Of a stretch of 64,000 nucleotides of DNA, positions 35,202 through 49,200 are shown piece after piece. Numbering within the stretch: position 1 is the first letter of the stretch; the number at the start of each line of letters is the position of its first letter. The DNA lies in NCBI RefSeq assembly GCF_000002425.4, contig NC_037266.1, forward strand, positions 2,228,007-2,292,006, read 5' to 3'. The DNA is from Physcomitrium patens. Its lineage: Eukaryota; Streptophyta; Bryopsida; Funariales; Funariaceae. A model generated the notes under the pieces. The model was not told the origin of the DNA and searched no databases. It was given only the letters and a program-made list of their open reading frames with translations. Position numbers and translations under genes: made by a program.

Positions 35202-36725
35202 CTAGAGCACAAGAATGTCTGAGCCATTCAACCAATCGAAGCTCTCCCTCCCGTCGCAGTCGAACTCCAGGTACTCCACGTCGTCCCCCAAAAACTCCAA
35301 CCCCGCCCCGAACTCCACCATTCCAGCTCCTCCGTCGTCGCCCACACCCACGCCCACGCCCGCCCAGTCCATCATGAAGTCGTCCGACAGAAACACCTCC
35401 CCCAACCCCGACCCACTTTGCACCTCCACCGTTCCATTGCCCTCCTTCGCCCTCTCCGACTCGCAGCTGTTCCCGTACGAGCTGCTCGTCACCAGTTCCT
35501 CTCCGCCTCCTCCTCTCCCCACCCGCTCGCTGCACCCCGTCAGGCTCGAGCATGGCGACCCCTCCGACTCCTCCATGCTCGGCGACGACGAGCAAGGGGA
35601 CCCCATCCAATACCCGCACTCCTCGCTCCAGTTCTCCAACTCCTCGCTCAAATTCCCCAGCTCCTCGCTCAAATCGTCCAACGCCACCTCCCCGCTCATC
35701 GCACCCTCCTCAATGCTACCGCATCCACCCGCCGTCTGCAACTCCTCCTCCTCCTCCCCCTCTTCCACCTCTCCCCTCCCACACCTCTCACCCTCCTCCT
35801 TCCCCCGCCACCGGCCCTCCTCTCCCTTTCTGCTTTTCGCACACGACGCCTCACATCCGGACATCGTCATCGTACGCACTACCGCCCCAGATTGCTCCAA
35901 TTCCCTCTCCTCGCTGAAATTCGTGTGCGCCGACGGCCCACGAATCTCCCGCGCGCCTTTGTCATACGCCTGAGCTGCTTGCTCCGCGGTGTCATACGTC
36001 CCCAGCCATAGCCGGACTCCTTTCGAAGCGGTCCGGATCTCCGACGCCCACTTTCCCCACGGTCTCTGCCTCACTCCCCTGTACTTCTGAGGCTTTCCGT
36101 GTATCCCCGTTGCAACCAAGGCGCCCTTCGTTTGTCGCTTCGCTGCCACTGTGGGTTTAGCTGTGGACACAGTTGTGCTTCGACCCACGGGTGCCCAACC
36201 GGCTACGCTACCCTTCGCGGTCTTAGCAGCAGGCGTGGCTGGCTGTGCGTCCTTGGGCATTTTCTTCTCCGGCATCTTGAGAGCTTTCTTTTGCGATTGC
36301 CAGGATTTCTTGTAAAATCTGGAGGACTCCAACATTGCGTCTCCGTCGACAGGGCTGGCATAGCTTACCGTGCACTGCATGGCTTCAGCAGTGAACACGC
36401 TGTGATAACTGGGCACCTCAAGCTCATCAACCTCACTGTCAGATGACGACTCGTCCACCATAGTGGAAATGTGAATTTCCTGTAGCCTCCTGTGAGGATT
36501 GCGCACGGAGTGGAAGTTATCCTTCTCGTCGCTGGACGAATCTGTCGCGTCGGGGTCCGTGCATATAACTCTAACTCTCTTTGGAACTCTGTGATACCTG
36601 GTAGTCTGAGCACTCGAATTATCGTAGGGGGCAGAATACTCACGCTTAACAGTTTTTCCAGACCTGATGGTCGACAGTTTCCTTTTGAAAGGAGAAGATG
36701 AGGCGAGCTGGTCACATCCTTGCAT
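35202..36725 (-). CDS. CRF: Cytokinin response factor-type AP2/ERF transcription factor (ERF group VI)
   Basis: Intronless, 507 codons from the ATG at 36723-36725 (context AAAATGC) to TAG at 35202-35204. The frame stays open upstream to 36797 but only with a GTG, which plants do not use, so the ATG is taken. Two domains identify it: the CRF motif [21 protein letters not shown] at about residues 48-68, and one AP2/ERF domain at about 214-272 ([17 protein letters not shown] ... [18 protein letters not shown]), with the Arg/Trp residues that contact GCC-box DNA. CRFs are nuclear regulators in cytokinin signalling; the CRF motif mediates dimerisation and contact with phosphotransfer proteins. The C-terminal half is Glu/Ser/Gly-rich and acidic, ending [11 protein letters not shown], a plausible activation region. 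Family assignment is firm; which CRF paralogue is not clear. Confidence 0.93.
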   Translation of the reverse strand: MQGCDQLASSSPFKRKLSTIRSGKTVKREYSAPYDNSSAQTTRYHRVPKRVRVICTDPDATDSSSDEKDNFHSVRNPHRRLQEIHISTMVDESSSDSEVDELEVPSYHSVFTAEAMQCTVSYASPVDGDAMLESSRFYKKSWQSQKKALKMPEKKMPKDAQPATPAAKTAKGSVAGWAPVGRSTTVSTAKPTVAAKRQTKGALVATGIHGKPQKYRGVRQRPWGKWASEIRTASKGVRLWLGTYDTAEQAAQAYDKGAREIRGPSAHTNFSEERELEQSGAVVRTMTMSGCEASCAKSRKGEEGRWRGKEEGERCGRGEVEEGEEEEELQTAGGCGSIEEGAMSGEVALDDLSEELGNLSEELENWSEECGYWMGSPCSSSPSMEESEGSPCSSLTGCSERVGRGGGGEELVTSSSYGNSCESERAKEGNGTVEVQSGSGLGEVFLSDDFMMDWAGVGVGVGDDGGAGMVEFGAGLEFLGDDVEYLEFDCDGRESFDWLNGSDILVL

Positions 36726-37330
36726 TTTGCCTGACGTGCTAAAATCCCTTTTAGGACTGCTTAAATTCCAATGCAAAGGATTACGACAAAAACTCACACA
36801 CTACCACGCTTTGAAATGACTCGTCCTTAAAAGTTTATTTTTTCACTGATTACTCACCGATGCCTTAAACCCTCGGTTGCGACTGTCAACGCAGACTACA
36901 CCAGCTCGCACCAAAATATTCATTCTGCGCTCTAGTGCTTCGACCCAACCTTTTAAAGTTAGCTTCTCTTGGGCTGCCCAGTCCCAATGACAACCAAACC
37001 GCACAACCCCTTCTACAGTCTTGCAGAAATATCCCTTTTCTGCTGAATACAACAATATTTCGACAGAGCCTCACGGACGGGTCGGATTGCCAAAGCCCGG
37101 TGCTGACGGTACTTCCTTGGCAAAGAGTTGTATCTAGCAGACTCAGGCTTGTGTCGATGGGCGTAGACAACGATCAACGCGGAGGGCAGAGAGGAAGTTG
37201 ACGCAGATGGGCGAACACAAGAGAGGGAGTAGAATGGAAGATCAGCTTTGTACTGGTGACGATGGAGGGGGGTTGTTAGCGAGGGCGTGGGGTCCGCACT
37301 TCCCCTGCTCCCTGTGCTATTATAAGAAAC
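36726..37330 (-). promoter_or_regulatory. Upstream region of the CRF gene, weak TATA candidate
   Basis: Probable 5' UTR and promoter. A minus-strand TATAATA at 37324-37318 is the only TATA-like element noted, about 590 bp before the ATG. Transcription start is unknown; no other motif is convincing. Confidence 0.25.
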
Positions 37331-40300
37331 TATAGAAAGCAGCTGGTCGTGCTTTCATCCTGGTAAATGGTGTTCCTTGCCTCCGTCTACATCCGTCATC
37401 CACGTCTAGTAGCTCTCGGTTACCAACCTCAGCGGCAGGAACCCACAGTTACCGCAACTCACGGCTTATCCCAGTCCTCCATGGCTCGGTGACCCATCGC
37501 CGCTGCAGAATGTGCTGCTCCTACGTGCCGGACTTGAAAAGCTCTGCATATCATTTTGCTTGCGTTGGGTGCAGAGGGGAGGAACTTAAAGCTGATCATC
37601 AATAAGCGCGGAAAATGTATCATTACTCCCATCACTTTGACTGCCAAGCCTGTGCTCCATATCCCACCACACTGGCAGTTTCAGGCTCCATGTGCAAAGT
37701 CGCGTGCTTATCGATCCCGGTGGAAGTCAGAACCTGTGCCCGAAATGGAGAAGACGGTGGGAAAGAGGAAAACGCTGGCCATGCGTGGCAGTGGGCTTCG
37801 TTCTCCTCTGCAACAATGTCTTGGCAATCCAAGTTGAATCAGTATTAGGATTCTTCTTTACTTTATTTATTTTTTAATATTTTTGACAGGCCGGCTAACC
37901 CAGATGCGTTTCAACTCGTGAAAGTACTTAGACGGTGATGTGGCTGTCCCAAATTGAGAATCATCATGTTAGCACTGAAGTAAGAGTAAAAAGTTGGGTC
38001 TATTTTGCGATTATAAGATAAGTTCGATGAGGAACGCTAGTTCGAAATGTGAAGTAGGAGTAATGTGGTCCAGGATATAATATAAGACTGGCTTTTTTGC
38101 AACCTTCTGCTTGGATGGACGCTAAATCAATTGGTACTTCTGTTTTTGTCCACTCCAATCTGCGTTAGGCGAAGAGCGTCATTTACACAACAAGAGGGGT
38201 GCAAAAAACCCCCAAGCACTAATCCTAGAAGTGAACTTGAGCTTAATAGCATCATTCCTTCTCCTGCATTGACTTCCTAACCGTCCAAAAGTCAGGCAGC
38301 TGATGGATGAATTCTTGGGAGAATCTAGTTTCCAGTGACTTTCTTGTGCATTCTATCATTCCAACCAGATTCTTCCTCATCCCATCGAAGATCAAACATG
38401 GCAACGGAAGAGAGTCTTGGCAAGCATGGATAGGTGCCTCATCTCCACCGTTTTCCTCGGCTTTCCTTCCAGACCAGGCTGCTGTGGCTATTTCGACCCT
38501 TCTTTGATCGGCCGTGTTTCGCTGCTGTATCCTCCATTGAATTCTCTAACGCTTCCGGCCAGCAACATTGTTCGTGAATCTCTGAAGCCCTCGCGGGTTT
38601 AATCGAATGGAACCCCTGCATCAGCCCTTGTGCGAGGTTTTCGAGTACAAATTCACTGACATTGCATGTTGTGCCTGATCCTCGCAGACGAGGGGGGAAG
38701 AACAGATATGGCACTTCTGTGTCCTGGTATTCTACCTAGATATTAGTACTGGTTTTAGTTTGGAGGAAATCTTCATCTTGAAAAGCTTGAGCCAGCTCTC
38801 TTCAACTGAACCCTGTGCTTGGATTCAGGTGGGTAACCAGTTCCTTGATCCATTCCTGGTGAAAAGAACAGGTTAGTTTCCGCGGTACTAAACTATGACC
38901 ACCACGGATGAGAAAGTTTACAGACAACTGAGTAGAGATATCACCTAATAAAAGAGCACTACCAAAACGCTGACGAAGACCAAGAACAAGGTCCCTTTGA
39001 ATGAATGAGAATTAAAAGAAGAGTATGGCTCGTGGGTTTGCTTTTGTTAGTTGAATATTAATGACCAAGAAAAACAAACCCATGTTAGACATTAAATACA
39101 TTTCAACTTTAATGTCTAACTCGAGTTTAGATTTGGAATATTCATGCCAGGAGCTTTCTCTCGTCTTTTGACTCTAATTTAGATAATCAATTGGATCGTC
39201 AATTATCTTAACATTCCTTTCTGCCACAAGCTCCAATCACAATCTTGTTTGAGATTGTCATGAATGGTAAATCTGCTGCAAGCAACTGGTTTTGACGTTG
39301 ACTTTTACAAAATCAACTGTGTTCAATTTTATATTACCAGATTATTTTAGTTTGCTACACCACATCAAATTAATACCAGAAATCAACTGCACACAATGCC
39401 ACGTGTTAGCTTCCGTTAAAAACTGAGTTACGATCCCTCAGTAACCTGAAACTAGCCGCAGTTCATTAATCAAGCATTGAAACTATGGGAGTGACACGCG
39501 TGGACACTTCTGTTGGCCCAATCACCTGCGTCAAAACTCCTAATAGGAAATCGGAAGAGGGTGACGTCGGAACTTGGTAAAAAATCACAATTTTAGTGTA
39601 AGGTACACTGGAGGAACCCAAATACCTTGTATAACATTATATTATCACGTGGTGATATTTGTACAGGTCTCTTGTAGAAATGGCTGTGCCTCGGAGCTTG
39701 GTCCGGAAGTTGCATCATAGTGCTTAGGTAGTTTCTGCGTGCCACCCTAAACCTGTTTATGTTCTCCTATTTTCTATGTTGTCGACCCGCCCTCCAACGT
39801 AACATGTTCGTCACATCATGCCTGGGTGGGTCTTCCTCGGGCAATGAACATCAGCATTGCTTCAGGAGTGGCGTGTGCCGATACAGGCAGCCGATGTTCT
39901 AATAATAACCGGGCCCGACTATCAGCATTGTCTGTGTGAAAAACAGGACGCAGTTTTCTAAGGTCCCGTGCCCAACATTGATCACTAACTCAGTGCAAAG
40001 CTGCTGATCATGCCACACCCGACACGAAACCTCGCACTATCCACTAAATGTAGAACATGAAGTCTGGCAACCAAGCCTCATGGCCCTGATAGACAGCAGG
40101 TGTGTTTGCTGGACACTTTCATCTTTCCTCAGGATAATTTTGAAATTGCTTTTACCGATCAATGAACTGCGGGCGATGACACCAATATTCAAAAGCCTAT
40201 ATCTTCTGTTGTTCTATGAATTTACTCCTTCTTTCCTCTTATCTCCTTTTAGTTTAATATTTTGAGGTGCTTTATTGTTCTGTAATAATGGTGAATAGAG

Positions 40301-42880
40301 TGTTCTTTACCAAGAGTCATGCTACTTAATCCTCTGAAGACTCACCGGATTCTCCCGATCTGTGGTGGAGTAATTGCACTTGAAGTTTTATCTGGTTGTA
40401 TCTTAGCACTAGTGAAAACCATACCACGAACCAAACAAAGATGGTACCTAAATTGGATCTTTCCTTCTACAATTAGCACAGCACTGCGATATGTTCTCTG
40501 ATAACTGGCACTGTGCAGTCACCTCAACCTCAGCAATCTCCAACACGTTTGCCGGCAGTCAAGCCCAATAAACCGAATCTGCCACCGTTTTCCATCAACT
40601 GGAAAGAGACAAGGCTTGTTCCAAGCCGCAAGATGTTATTCCCTACACTTACATGTGGCCAATTGTAAATGATAATAAAAGGCTACCGGTGTCAGACACT
40701 TTAACTAGAGTTGTGGATGCAATCCACCAGCGATAGAAAGTCGATCGCCATTTCTTCCCACGGATGTCCATGTTGGCGTCATGCTAGTAGATTCTCATCG
40801 CACTGCATTCGACAGACGGTCTCGTGTGAAATTCCGTTTTGTCCCATCGAAAAAGAAAAAGAAAAAAGACAATTAAATAAACATTCCGACGGCAAAAGAA
40901 AAAGGTGAATGTGAATACTGGGAAAATCTACTCGCCTCGTTCTCCGAACAGCCGTTAAGTATGCCACCTTACTCCTCGGTTGAGGGGAACAAGCGGTATA
41001 GTTTTTGCGGGTGGTTAAGTTTAGAAGACAGCTAAATCTGAATGGTCACGACACAGAAGGGTTTCAGAATAAGTGTGTTTTCTGTCTACGATTTTCTTCA
41101 TCCAATCTAACTGATGTTTCAAGAAAAACTGGGAAGAATAAACCCGTTGATGAAAAGGGGTAGCATCCGATTTGGGACTGGTGAGGTAGATGAGCATCGA
41201 CGTAATGAATAGTTGCAGACCTGTGTTAAATACCCAAATCTCATGAGAAATCCTGGGAAAAGTCATTTTCCTGCGTCGTATGATGCAGAAACCTTGGCGT
41301 GGAGCAGAAAGGACTCCTCTAAACCAGCCTTCTAGGAAACTTACTTTAGCGCATGATATGGCAACGGTGCGAAACGACTTAAGAACATGCGTAGTCAAAG
41401 GAGGAAGAAGGCCTGACATTCTGAGAGCGATGTCAGAGTTGGTCTCTCGTGCGGCGTGAAGCAACCGCAGAAAGAACTAGAACACTCCTTGTTCCTGTAA
41501 TATGGTGTCTTTTCATTAGATCCACCTGTCCGATAATCCATGTCGACTGGAAATGGAATGTCCAGTATGCGATCAAGAGGTTTTGTCCTTGGCGACGCCA
41601 AATTCAGCTTGCCATCATCGCGCATGACTGCTATTCCTCTAATATTAACCGAGTCTGGGTTCTTACGCATTATGTGCACTCATCGACAATGTGATTGATG
41701 AACTGATAACCCATCCATCCTAATTTCAGTCATTCACCCTAGCCAGCCGAAATTGAGGGCTGGGACGCTAGAGGGTTGATAATGGTCGATTAGTGAGGTG
41801 GATCAGAGGGGCAGCAAGAAAAGAGCTAATCAGTGCAGTGTGCAGCGACTGAACCTAGATTGACCACTAATGCGTAGTGAACAAAAAAACCAATCCCCAT
41901 ATTACAGTCATTATTATTAGGCGTGTACCTATCACATGCCAGAAGGTGCATCGAAGTCGTGATCAATGTCACGCTGCAGATAAGGACGACTGAAGACCGA
42001 AATATGTGGCACCTACGTTGATCGTCCATCCACGGAACTACTGAGAAAGCCAACCGAGAGATCCTCAAAGAATTCCACCTCAACTGGCAATACAGGAAGC
42101 AACACCACATCGCCGAGGAGGACTCGACAACAGGCTCAAACTTTCAACCCTCAGGGGAGCTGGTTCTGCGTTCATTTACTGCAACACCTTAAAGCGTTGT
42201 CCAAGCAGCTCCTTTACCGCTTCCGTTGCTTGAACGAACCGGATAAAAGCTCTCATGCTCCAATCGCATATTGTGGGATTGAAAACCTTTCCATGCTTTC
42301 AATACCTTTTCGCTAGGCTCGAACAACGCCCATTGAAAGCTACGCGAATTTCATGATCCGTCGCCCATTGGAGCAGCTTGAGCAAGTGGGCTGAAAAAAA
42401 CTTTCACCGGCGCATGAAAGCTGCAGATGAAAGGAGCAACCCGGTGCACATTGCGGATCTGAACCCAGGTTGCGGCACTCTGAGACCGAATCTCCCTCAA
42501 TCCATCGCAGTCCGTCCCCGCCGGCGTCGAACCCAGCGGGCCAACTAGCTCTGCCGAAGAGCATTGTCTCGACGCCATGAATGTTTGTAGTGGCTCAAGC
42601 CGAATAGCGACAAGGGGTCGGAGAGTTGTGGGCCAATGGGAATGGCGCTAGCTCAAAAGAAAGCTCCAATCACGGCCCAGAACGGTGCCAGGTAATTGGG
42701 TGACGTGGTGTGGTCTTTCTAATGTGGCAGAGTGCCAGCACTGCACGGGAACCGGTCCCTGGGCCTTTGGCTCCTGGCCCTTGGGGACTTGAAGGACCAG
42801 CGGATCTTCTTTGCTTCATGTCTCCCTTTCCTTTCTGGATGGATGACTGGTACATGATGATGGATGGATGAATAACGTCT
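37331..42880. other. Intergenic region without recognised genes
   Basis: About 5.5 kb of ordinary composition (GC-richer at 42.3-42.85 kb). All open frames are short (147 codons or fewer) and none shows a domain or splice-consistent exon chain. No retroelement motif and no tRNA. Could hold regulatory DNA or a noncoding transcript, but nothing can be supported. Confidence 0.5.
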
Positions 42881-44000
42881 CAATAGCTTAAGGGTCTTAT
42901 GAAAATATTAACAACAATATTAAACACGATGTTTTTACTTTTTATAACGAATGTATTTTCCATCAAGAAATAAAAATAGGCCAGATTCGTGCTGTTAATT
43001 CGTGCTGTTAATTGGTATTTTCAATCCAGAGTACAAAATATCAAAATTTTACTTCAAATTCACTGTAAGTGTAAGTGATTTCTTTAGGATAGGTTCATAA
43101 TTCATTTTCGTAAATATATTAAGATAATTTTTTTCCCAATAAATATTTAGTCTAATTTTAATATTATAAATAAAAAGATCTATTGTAATCCTTTTCTTAA
43201 AGTAATTTATACTGATTATTTTGTAAATGCTTATATGCTTAAATGTGTTTGTTTCTACAATAGATCCCACTTATATTCAAGATGGTGCAAAACATGTTAT
43301 TCAATCACAAAATGGACTAAGCTTGCATTTTGGTAGATATTTACTATCACCATAGAAAAATAATTTCATTTAGCTATGTTACTATCAAAAGAATTTATAA
43401 AAAAAAATTCAAAGATTGTAACTATTATGATTTCATTGAAGACATTTAATGACGAAATCAAAATCTCACAAGGCTTTATGGAAGTCACATTTTATGATAT
43501 AGTGTCTAATTTTTCAAATATGTACAAATTTGAAGACATCTTCTAGTATTGTTTTGCCCACTATTAAAACAGTTGAAACCGAAATTGGCTGCTTAGTTTT
43601 AAAACTTGCATAAAAGTTGATAGGTTACATTGTTGTTTGTCTGATGTAAAAGATTATTAGAAAACGAAATTTGTCCTCGTTTCCGATTTCTTTTAAACGC
43701 ACAATTTTTATTATGTACATGAAATAGCTTTGAAACGAGGTGCATCTTGGTCCTAAACTTATCTTGGTAAACCTCGCAGAGCAATACCTCTCATACTTAA
43801 AAAAGTAGACCATGTTTGTTCAAAATACAGCATGCCACTTCAGATAATAACAATAGATGCAAACGTATGCGTTTGGTTGTTTTCTAAGTGCTTTTGAGAC
43901 AGTTATCTGTTAAGAATTTTCACTTGAAAATGTATGATGTCAAGTCAAGTCATTTTTTATTTATTTTAGGGTGCTGTATAACTTAACAACGCATCTTTTA
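42881..44000. other. AT-rich island, no recognised gene
   Basis: AT-rich stretch inside the gene island, without similarity by eye to the Gypsy or Copia copies of the left half. The short repeat TTCGTGCTGTTAATT occurs twice in tandem near 42,988-43,014. Nothing coding is seen. Confidence 0.5.
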
Positions 44001-44720
44001 TCCAAAACACGCATGCATTAAACACAGATTTTTGGTTGATCTTTCCTCCACAACCAACAAGGTAGCCCTTGGATTGCTTGTCCTGTAGTGAGAATTACTT
44101 GCAGCTTTCCGGCATGCACTGAAGGAGCTGCCAAAGGCAAGTCCAAACTGTAGAATCGGAGTTCAGGAATTTAAAGGGATAAACGCTTACTGTATTAAGA
44201 GGAGAACAGATGCAAGTCAGATCGAACGGTTCTGGTCTCCCGTAAACAGAGCCACGTCGCGGGAGTATCTGGGGTATATGTCAATATCCCCACAATCTTG
44301 AACGGCGCAGATTGGACAAATGACCTATTCCGTCGAAGTGTGAAGCTTGGACGTACTAACCGTTTTAAGCAGTGGAATCGTAGTGTTCGGAGGTGCGCAG
44401 ACGGGTTTCATGCACTAACAACCCACTTCACAGTGGACTACTCCACAGGTTAACATATTTTTAACTACCTTAACGGGATTGTTGATCCGAGAACTAGATA
44501 AAGCTTGAAGATTCAAATGAAAGACAATAGTGTTGACGGATATAGGTGAATCTGAGAACCCCAAAAACCAATGGCACCTGTAAGTCTTTGGCACACAGTC
44601 GTAGTTAGAGCCCACTAATGATAGACGATGTATACTCCCAATTTGAGTACCATTCGAGAACAATTCAGTACAACACTAAGTTTCGCGACCAGGTGAAAAT
44701 CTAATTACTACGAAGAGAAA

Positions 44721-44726
44721 TTTATT
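44721..44726 (-). terminator. Candidate polyadenylation signal of the E2 gene
   Basis: AATAAA on the minus strand, about 255 nt after the TGA of the E2 gene, within a short palindrome (GAGAAATTTATTTCTC). Position is plausible; not proven. Confidence 0.35.
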
Positions 44727-44981
44727 TCTCAACAAGAGAGACCGACTAAAGGTGTGCGTGTCCTAGAAAAAGTAAGACCCTAGTCCTGCAAAGAGATGTC
44801 TAACTCCACCCTGTGCTGATTACCAACTCTGCCCAAGGAGATGTGGCGGCGCAAGGAAAACCTTCATGAACATAGTGTTCAATGGGGTATGCATCTGAAC
44901 ATCTGAGAATCTCAAGGGAAGCTTTCCTCAATTTCACAATACCCCTGTAATGGTGACTTCTGTTTGATTACAAACCCGTCG

Positions 44982-46178
44982 TCATAATGATTCATCGTAT
45001 TCAACTCCTAGCTCCTTAAATGCCTCTTCGAGCTTCACCACAAGTTTCTTCAACATCAGTTTAAACCCAGCAGAACTTTTGTCAGCCCCAACCAGTTCAG
45101 TGTCAGCTAGTGTGGAGGTGTTTTTGTTCTCTACCAGTGATCCCACCTGTAAAAGCATCAGAAGCAATAATGAAATGGAGATCCTTCTCTGAGGTATGGG
45201 AATAATACAAAAACTTGGACGAGAGGTGAACATTACTACCGTGCGAATACCTTCCCATAGAGCCTCTAAAACATTAACCTGATTCCCACCCTCAAGTGAA
45301 TCCTCAAACATAACGCCCCCTGCCTCTTTTCTTTGTAGCAAAGTAATGAATTGCATGTCAAGGGCCCCTTGTTCATGGAAAAGAGTATGAGTAGGTTAAC
45401 AAAACCTTACCGGTGCCCCTTGTAAGTAAGCCTCACAAGACCGCAGCAAACTAGCACCCTTAAGCTTAAAATTTTTCCGAATAAGATCTTCAAAGTGCTG
45501 CACACACCCAAAAAAAAAAATCTTATTAAGAAAAAATTGAACTACTGTAGATTAATTACACCTGACTTAAAAACCAGACGGAAAGATTATGACCCAAATT
45601 AAAAGCCGTTAAGTTATATAGCCCAAATATAAACTAAGTTGGAAAGTGTACACACCATCGGTGGTCGGCGAATAAGGTAAAGCATCGACTTGAGAGACAA
45701 TAGAAATGAATTTTCGTTGTACACAACGGAGTTTTTCTCCCCTTCCAAGGTCCCAACTTGTCGATCATAACCGGCTTCGTTGAAGTAAGGCTTTGTGTTG
45801 AGTACCAAGCCTTGAATCGATACTAAAACTTGGAGAATACTTGATTCCTGAGGGTCCCACACTTCTGTTCCCTTTCCAGTCCAGGTGTTAAGGAGGCTGA
45901 GGCACACTTTCCCATTTTCGTAAAGATTTGGGTTTAACCTCAATCCTCCAGAGTGATAATACGCTTGCTGCAGAAGAGACAATAAAACACTTAGTCCCAA
46001 TGTTATAACGTACTGACAACAAATAGTTTGAATTTGAAATGGTGAGGAGAGACACGTGTCTTCAGATTAAACAATAATATCACTAGCCAAACGTACAATC
46101 GCACGCTCATAATCGATTTTAGAATCAAAAGTATTGATCCTCAACAAAGTCCTTGAAAGTAAAATGAGGAACATAAAA

Positions 46179-46216
<38 letters not shown>

Positions 46217-49200
46217 AGATCAGATATAGAAAACGCACAGGAGGTGTATGAGGATACTCCGGAGGCAGGTACAAGTCGAAAACGAATAACCCATCGTGGT
46301 ATGGAGTACCAGGTGCACCAAGTATCACAGCCCTCAATAAATCCATTCGCTCCTCGTAGACCCGCACATATATTGTATCTAGAGAAGAACAGTAATATTA
46401 CAATTATTAGCTAGTGCAACTAATTGGAGTCGATCAATAAAATAAAATAAAAGAAAAAGGCAACAAAGAATAAATCCAGCAGGTAAATCCATCATGAGTG
46501 AACTTTTCATAAGGTTAGGGACAGGACAGTGGTTCTAATTTGGCCAACACGTTAAAAATATAGCTAAGTACAGTATTCAAATACCAGGAAGATTCTTTTC
46601 AAGAATACTCCACTCGCTTTGAATTTTCCTTGCCCATCTGCGTTGACTGGTCGCCTGCATCAGTAAGAACAAATTTCTTCAGTAACAACAAAGTCAAGAT
46701 TCCTTCACATACGGCAGCCACTCTACTTTTCTGTCAACTAAGTTTCCACATCACCTAGTCAAACCAAAACTCTCCAAAGTACAAATCACAACGGAAACAA
46801 ATGATAGGCACACATCTGACAATACGTCCAAAGCCAAAGAGCTCCAACTTCAAACTACTAAAAGCAAGTGTTTGTTTACCAACATCTATATACGACAAAT
46901 AGAAGCAAACAAACAGTAGATATCATTTACCTGGGCAGTCTCAGTAATATAGTGGTGGTCAGAAGGATCAGAGACGATGTCAAAGTGTTTGATGTTCTCA
47001 AACATTAAAACCCTCGTACCAGAACCTGGTTCTGAGCTTGTACGTAAGTAAGATCCGTTGTCTTGTGTTGTATCTACTTCTGATGTGGAGCGTTGTGAAA
47101 TGTTCGTCTTCTCTAAGCGACTGCCAAGGTCGGAATCAGTTTGTTCATTTGATTCTGCACACCCATCAATTTCATCCTTTGCAGCAGCTGCAACAAAAGC
47201 GAGTTCATGATTCAGAAAACTCACACATAGCAGGCAATTTGTTTTATTAGCTTCCCGGAAAACGAGGAAGGGATTGAATGGATTGAGTGATGAAAACAAA
47301 GTTCGTCAACAAGCGCACCTTGACTTTCACCCTCTTGTTCGCTTGAAGTAGGTCTCCCATCCTCTTCAGATACTGCAGTAACTATATTTAAAATTAGCAT
47401 GATGAAGATTGTCTACATATGATATAATACTGAAGAGAAGACATGTCAACTTTTATTGACTGGCAAATATGAAGCCAGTAAAAGTTCAAGTAAAATTCAA
47501 AGGATGATCTATTTCAAGTACAATACATTACAATGTAAAGATACAACTGACCACTCATGCAAACTTTCGGATATATCTTCAGACTTCAAAAACAGCACAG
47601 AAGTGCTACTAGAATAAGCACTTACTACAGTTTCAAAAGAAACGACGATCCTATTACAGCAAAATACAATCCACAGAACTCCACCAAGGGGACTCCTAAA
47701 TCCTTGACAAGAATCTCATTTCTTCAAAACACCTATATAGTGGTGCACATAAATGTAAAGTAGTCTTACTACAAGAGGTGGTATCCCTTTTCCGGAGACG
47801 ATCAACCACATAACGAGAATCCCTTGAGCTCCCACAGTCAGCATCATCAAGAATCTCTTCCAATCCGTGCTTTGAAGGTAGACGACCTTGACCATTCCGA
47901 ATATGTGCTAAATCCCTGTTGTTCCCCCTAAGTCCAAGGAGCCCATTAGCCATCCGAGACACAAGTCCAATAGCTGCTGCAATGGGACCCTTGAAAAGTG
48001 GAGGGTTCGGATTGTTGAGATCATCATCTACAGTTTCTTGAGCAGGTCTTGCATCCCTTCTCGGTTCATCATCTTCGTTTGCCGGTTCCAAACCTAATTC
48101 CAACTGCAAGCGCAATCAAGAATCAATAGAGGTACTGAAACACAAGTTGCAATGATACGGTTAGAAATTAACCACTCCTAAGGAGAAATGAACAAAAGAA
48201 GAGAATTTTGAAAAACTTTTAATTACGATGGAGCAGACGTAGACAAAGTTTCTCCTTAATGAAGGTAGAAGTTCAGCATAAGTACAGCTAACTCTTCCAA
48301 CAAAATTCAACTAAAACCATACTCTGCTATGGAACATACCTCACGAGCGCGCTCTTCAGCAGAGTCTACAGTTGTCCAGCTGGCACCATCATCACCGTCA
48401 TTCTCATCCTCAAGATCACTTGTGTGAGCAGACGACATATCGTCCTCATCACGAGTCACTACAAATACTGCTTGAGGTCCGACCTGAACAAAACTCGCAC
48501 CATTTGAGAAATGCTCTGAACAAGTGCTTGATATACAGTGTCAATTTATGTTGTCCTAATACCACCACCACCACAACAACAACTGCAGAAGAAGAAGAAG
48601 AAGAAGAAATAAAATGTTAAGTTTGAGAAATGGAGGTTCATAGAGAGGTAGAAACGTGTGGAAACCATCTGAGACCTTTGAAACCAAGCCATTCGCCCAA
48701 TGGACCTCAATATCTCCATCTTGAAGGCCTATGATGATCCCAACCCATGACAAATCCAGAATCTCTCCAGCAAGGTCCTCTGATTTCTTCCTTAACGTCT
48801 GAGCCTTTACATGATCTTTTCCTTTCTCAGAGACATCAAGGTCATGATCCTCAGCATCTGCTAGCACGCATGAAAGCGTATGAGAATTGCACTTTATCCA
48901 CAATCATCGAAAAGAATATCGCTACAAATGTAATTGTCATCTACAATATAGACTTACTTAGCGCAAGCTAGCTAAACATAACGATGGGCTAATCCTTTAC
49001 TTTCGTGCCGTTACAATAAGCAATGTCGTTATGATGAATCAGCTTCCGAATACCGAAATATACAAGAGATCAAATACGTACCTTCCACACTTGATGCGTC
49101 GGATTCATATGATTCTGACTCAAATACACCACTCGGTGCAGGAGCAAGACGAATCACAACATCCCCTAAACAGTAAGCATAATCTGGATGTCCAATAAGC

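Noticed and set aside
35215-36011. Long open frames (252 and 197 codons) on the plus strand opposite the CRF gene
   Set aside because: They are antisense shadows in GC-rich, low-complexity coding sequence, rich in Pro/Ser without a domain. The minus strand carries the AP2 and CRF motifs.
36726-36797. 24-codon N-terminal extension of the CRF frame
   Set aside because: It would begin with GTG. The first ATG at 36725 has a good context and leaves all domains intact.
42420-42480. tRNA-like GGGTTCAGATCC on the minus strand
   Set aside because: The T-stem does not pair and no other arms are present.
45158-45356. Open frame read through E2 intron 13 ([15 protein letters not shown])
   Set aside because: No acceptor joins it in phase to exon 13. 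Splicing from 45411 to 45146 restores the family sequence [13 protein letters not shown] and the conserved tail.
48563-48609. GAA and ACC/ACA runs read as a coding repeat of the E2 protein
   Set aside because: They lie inside intron 5, between the donor at 48675 and the acceptor at 48484, and the flanking exons join in phase without them.
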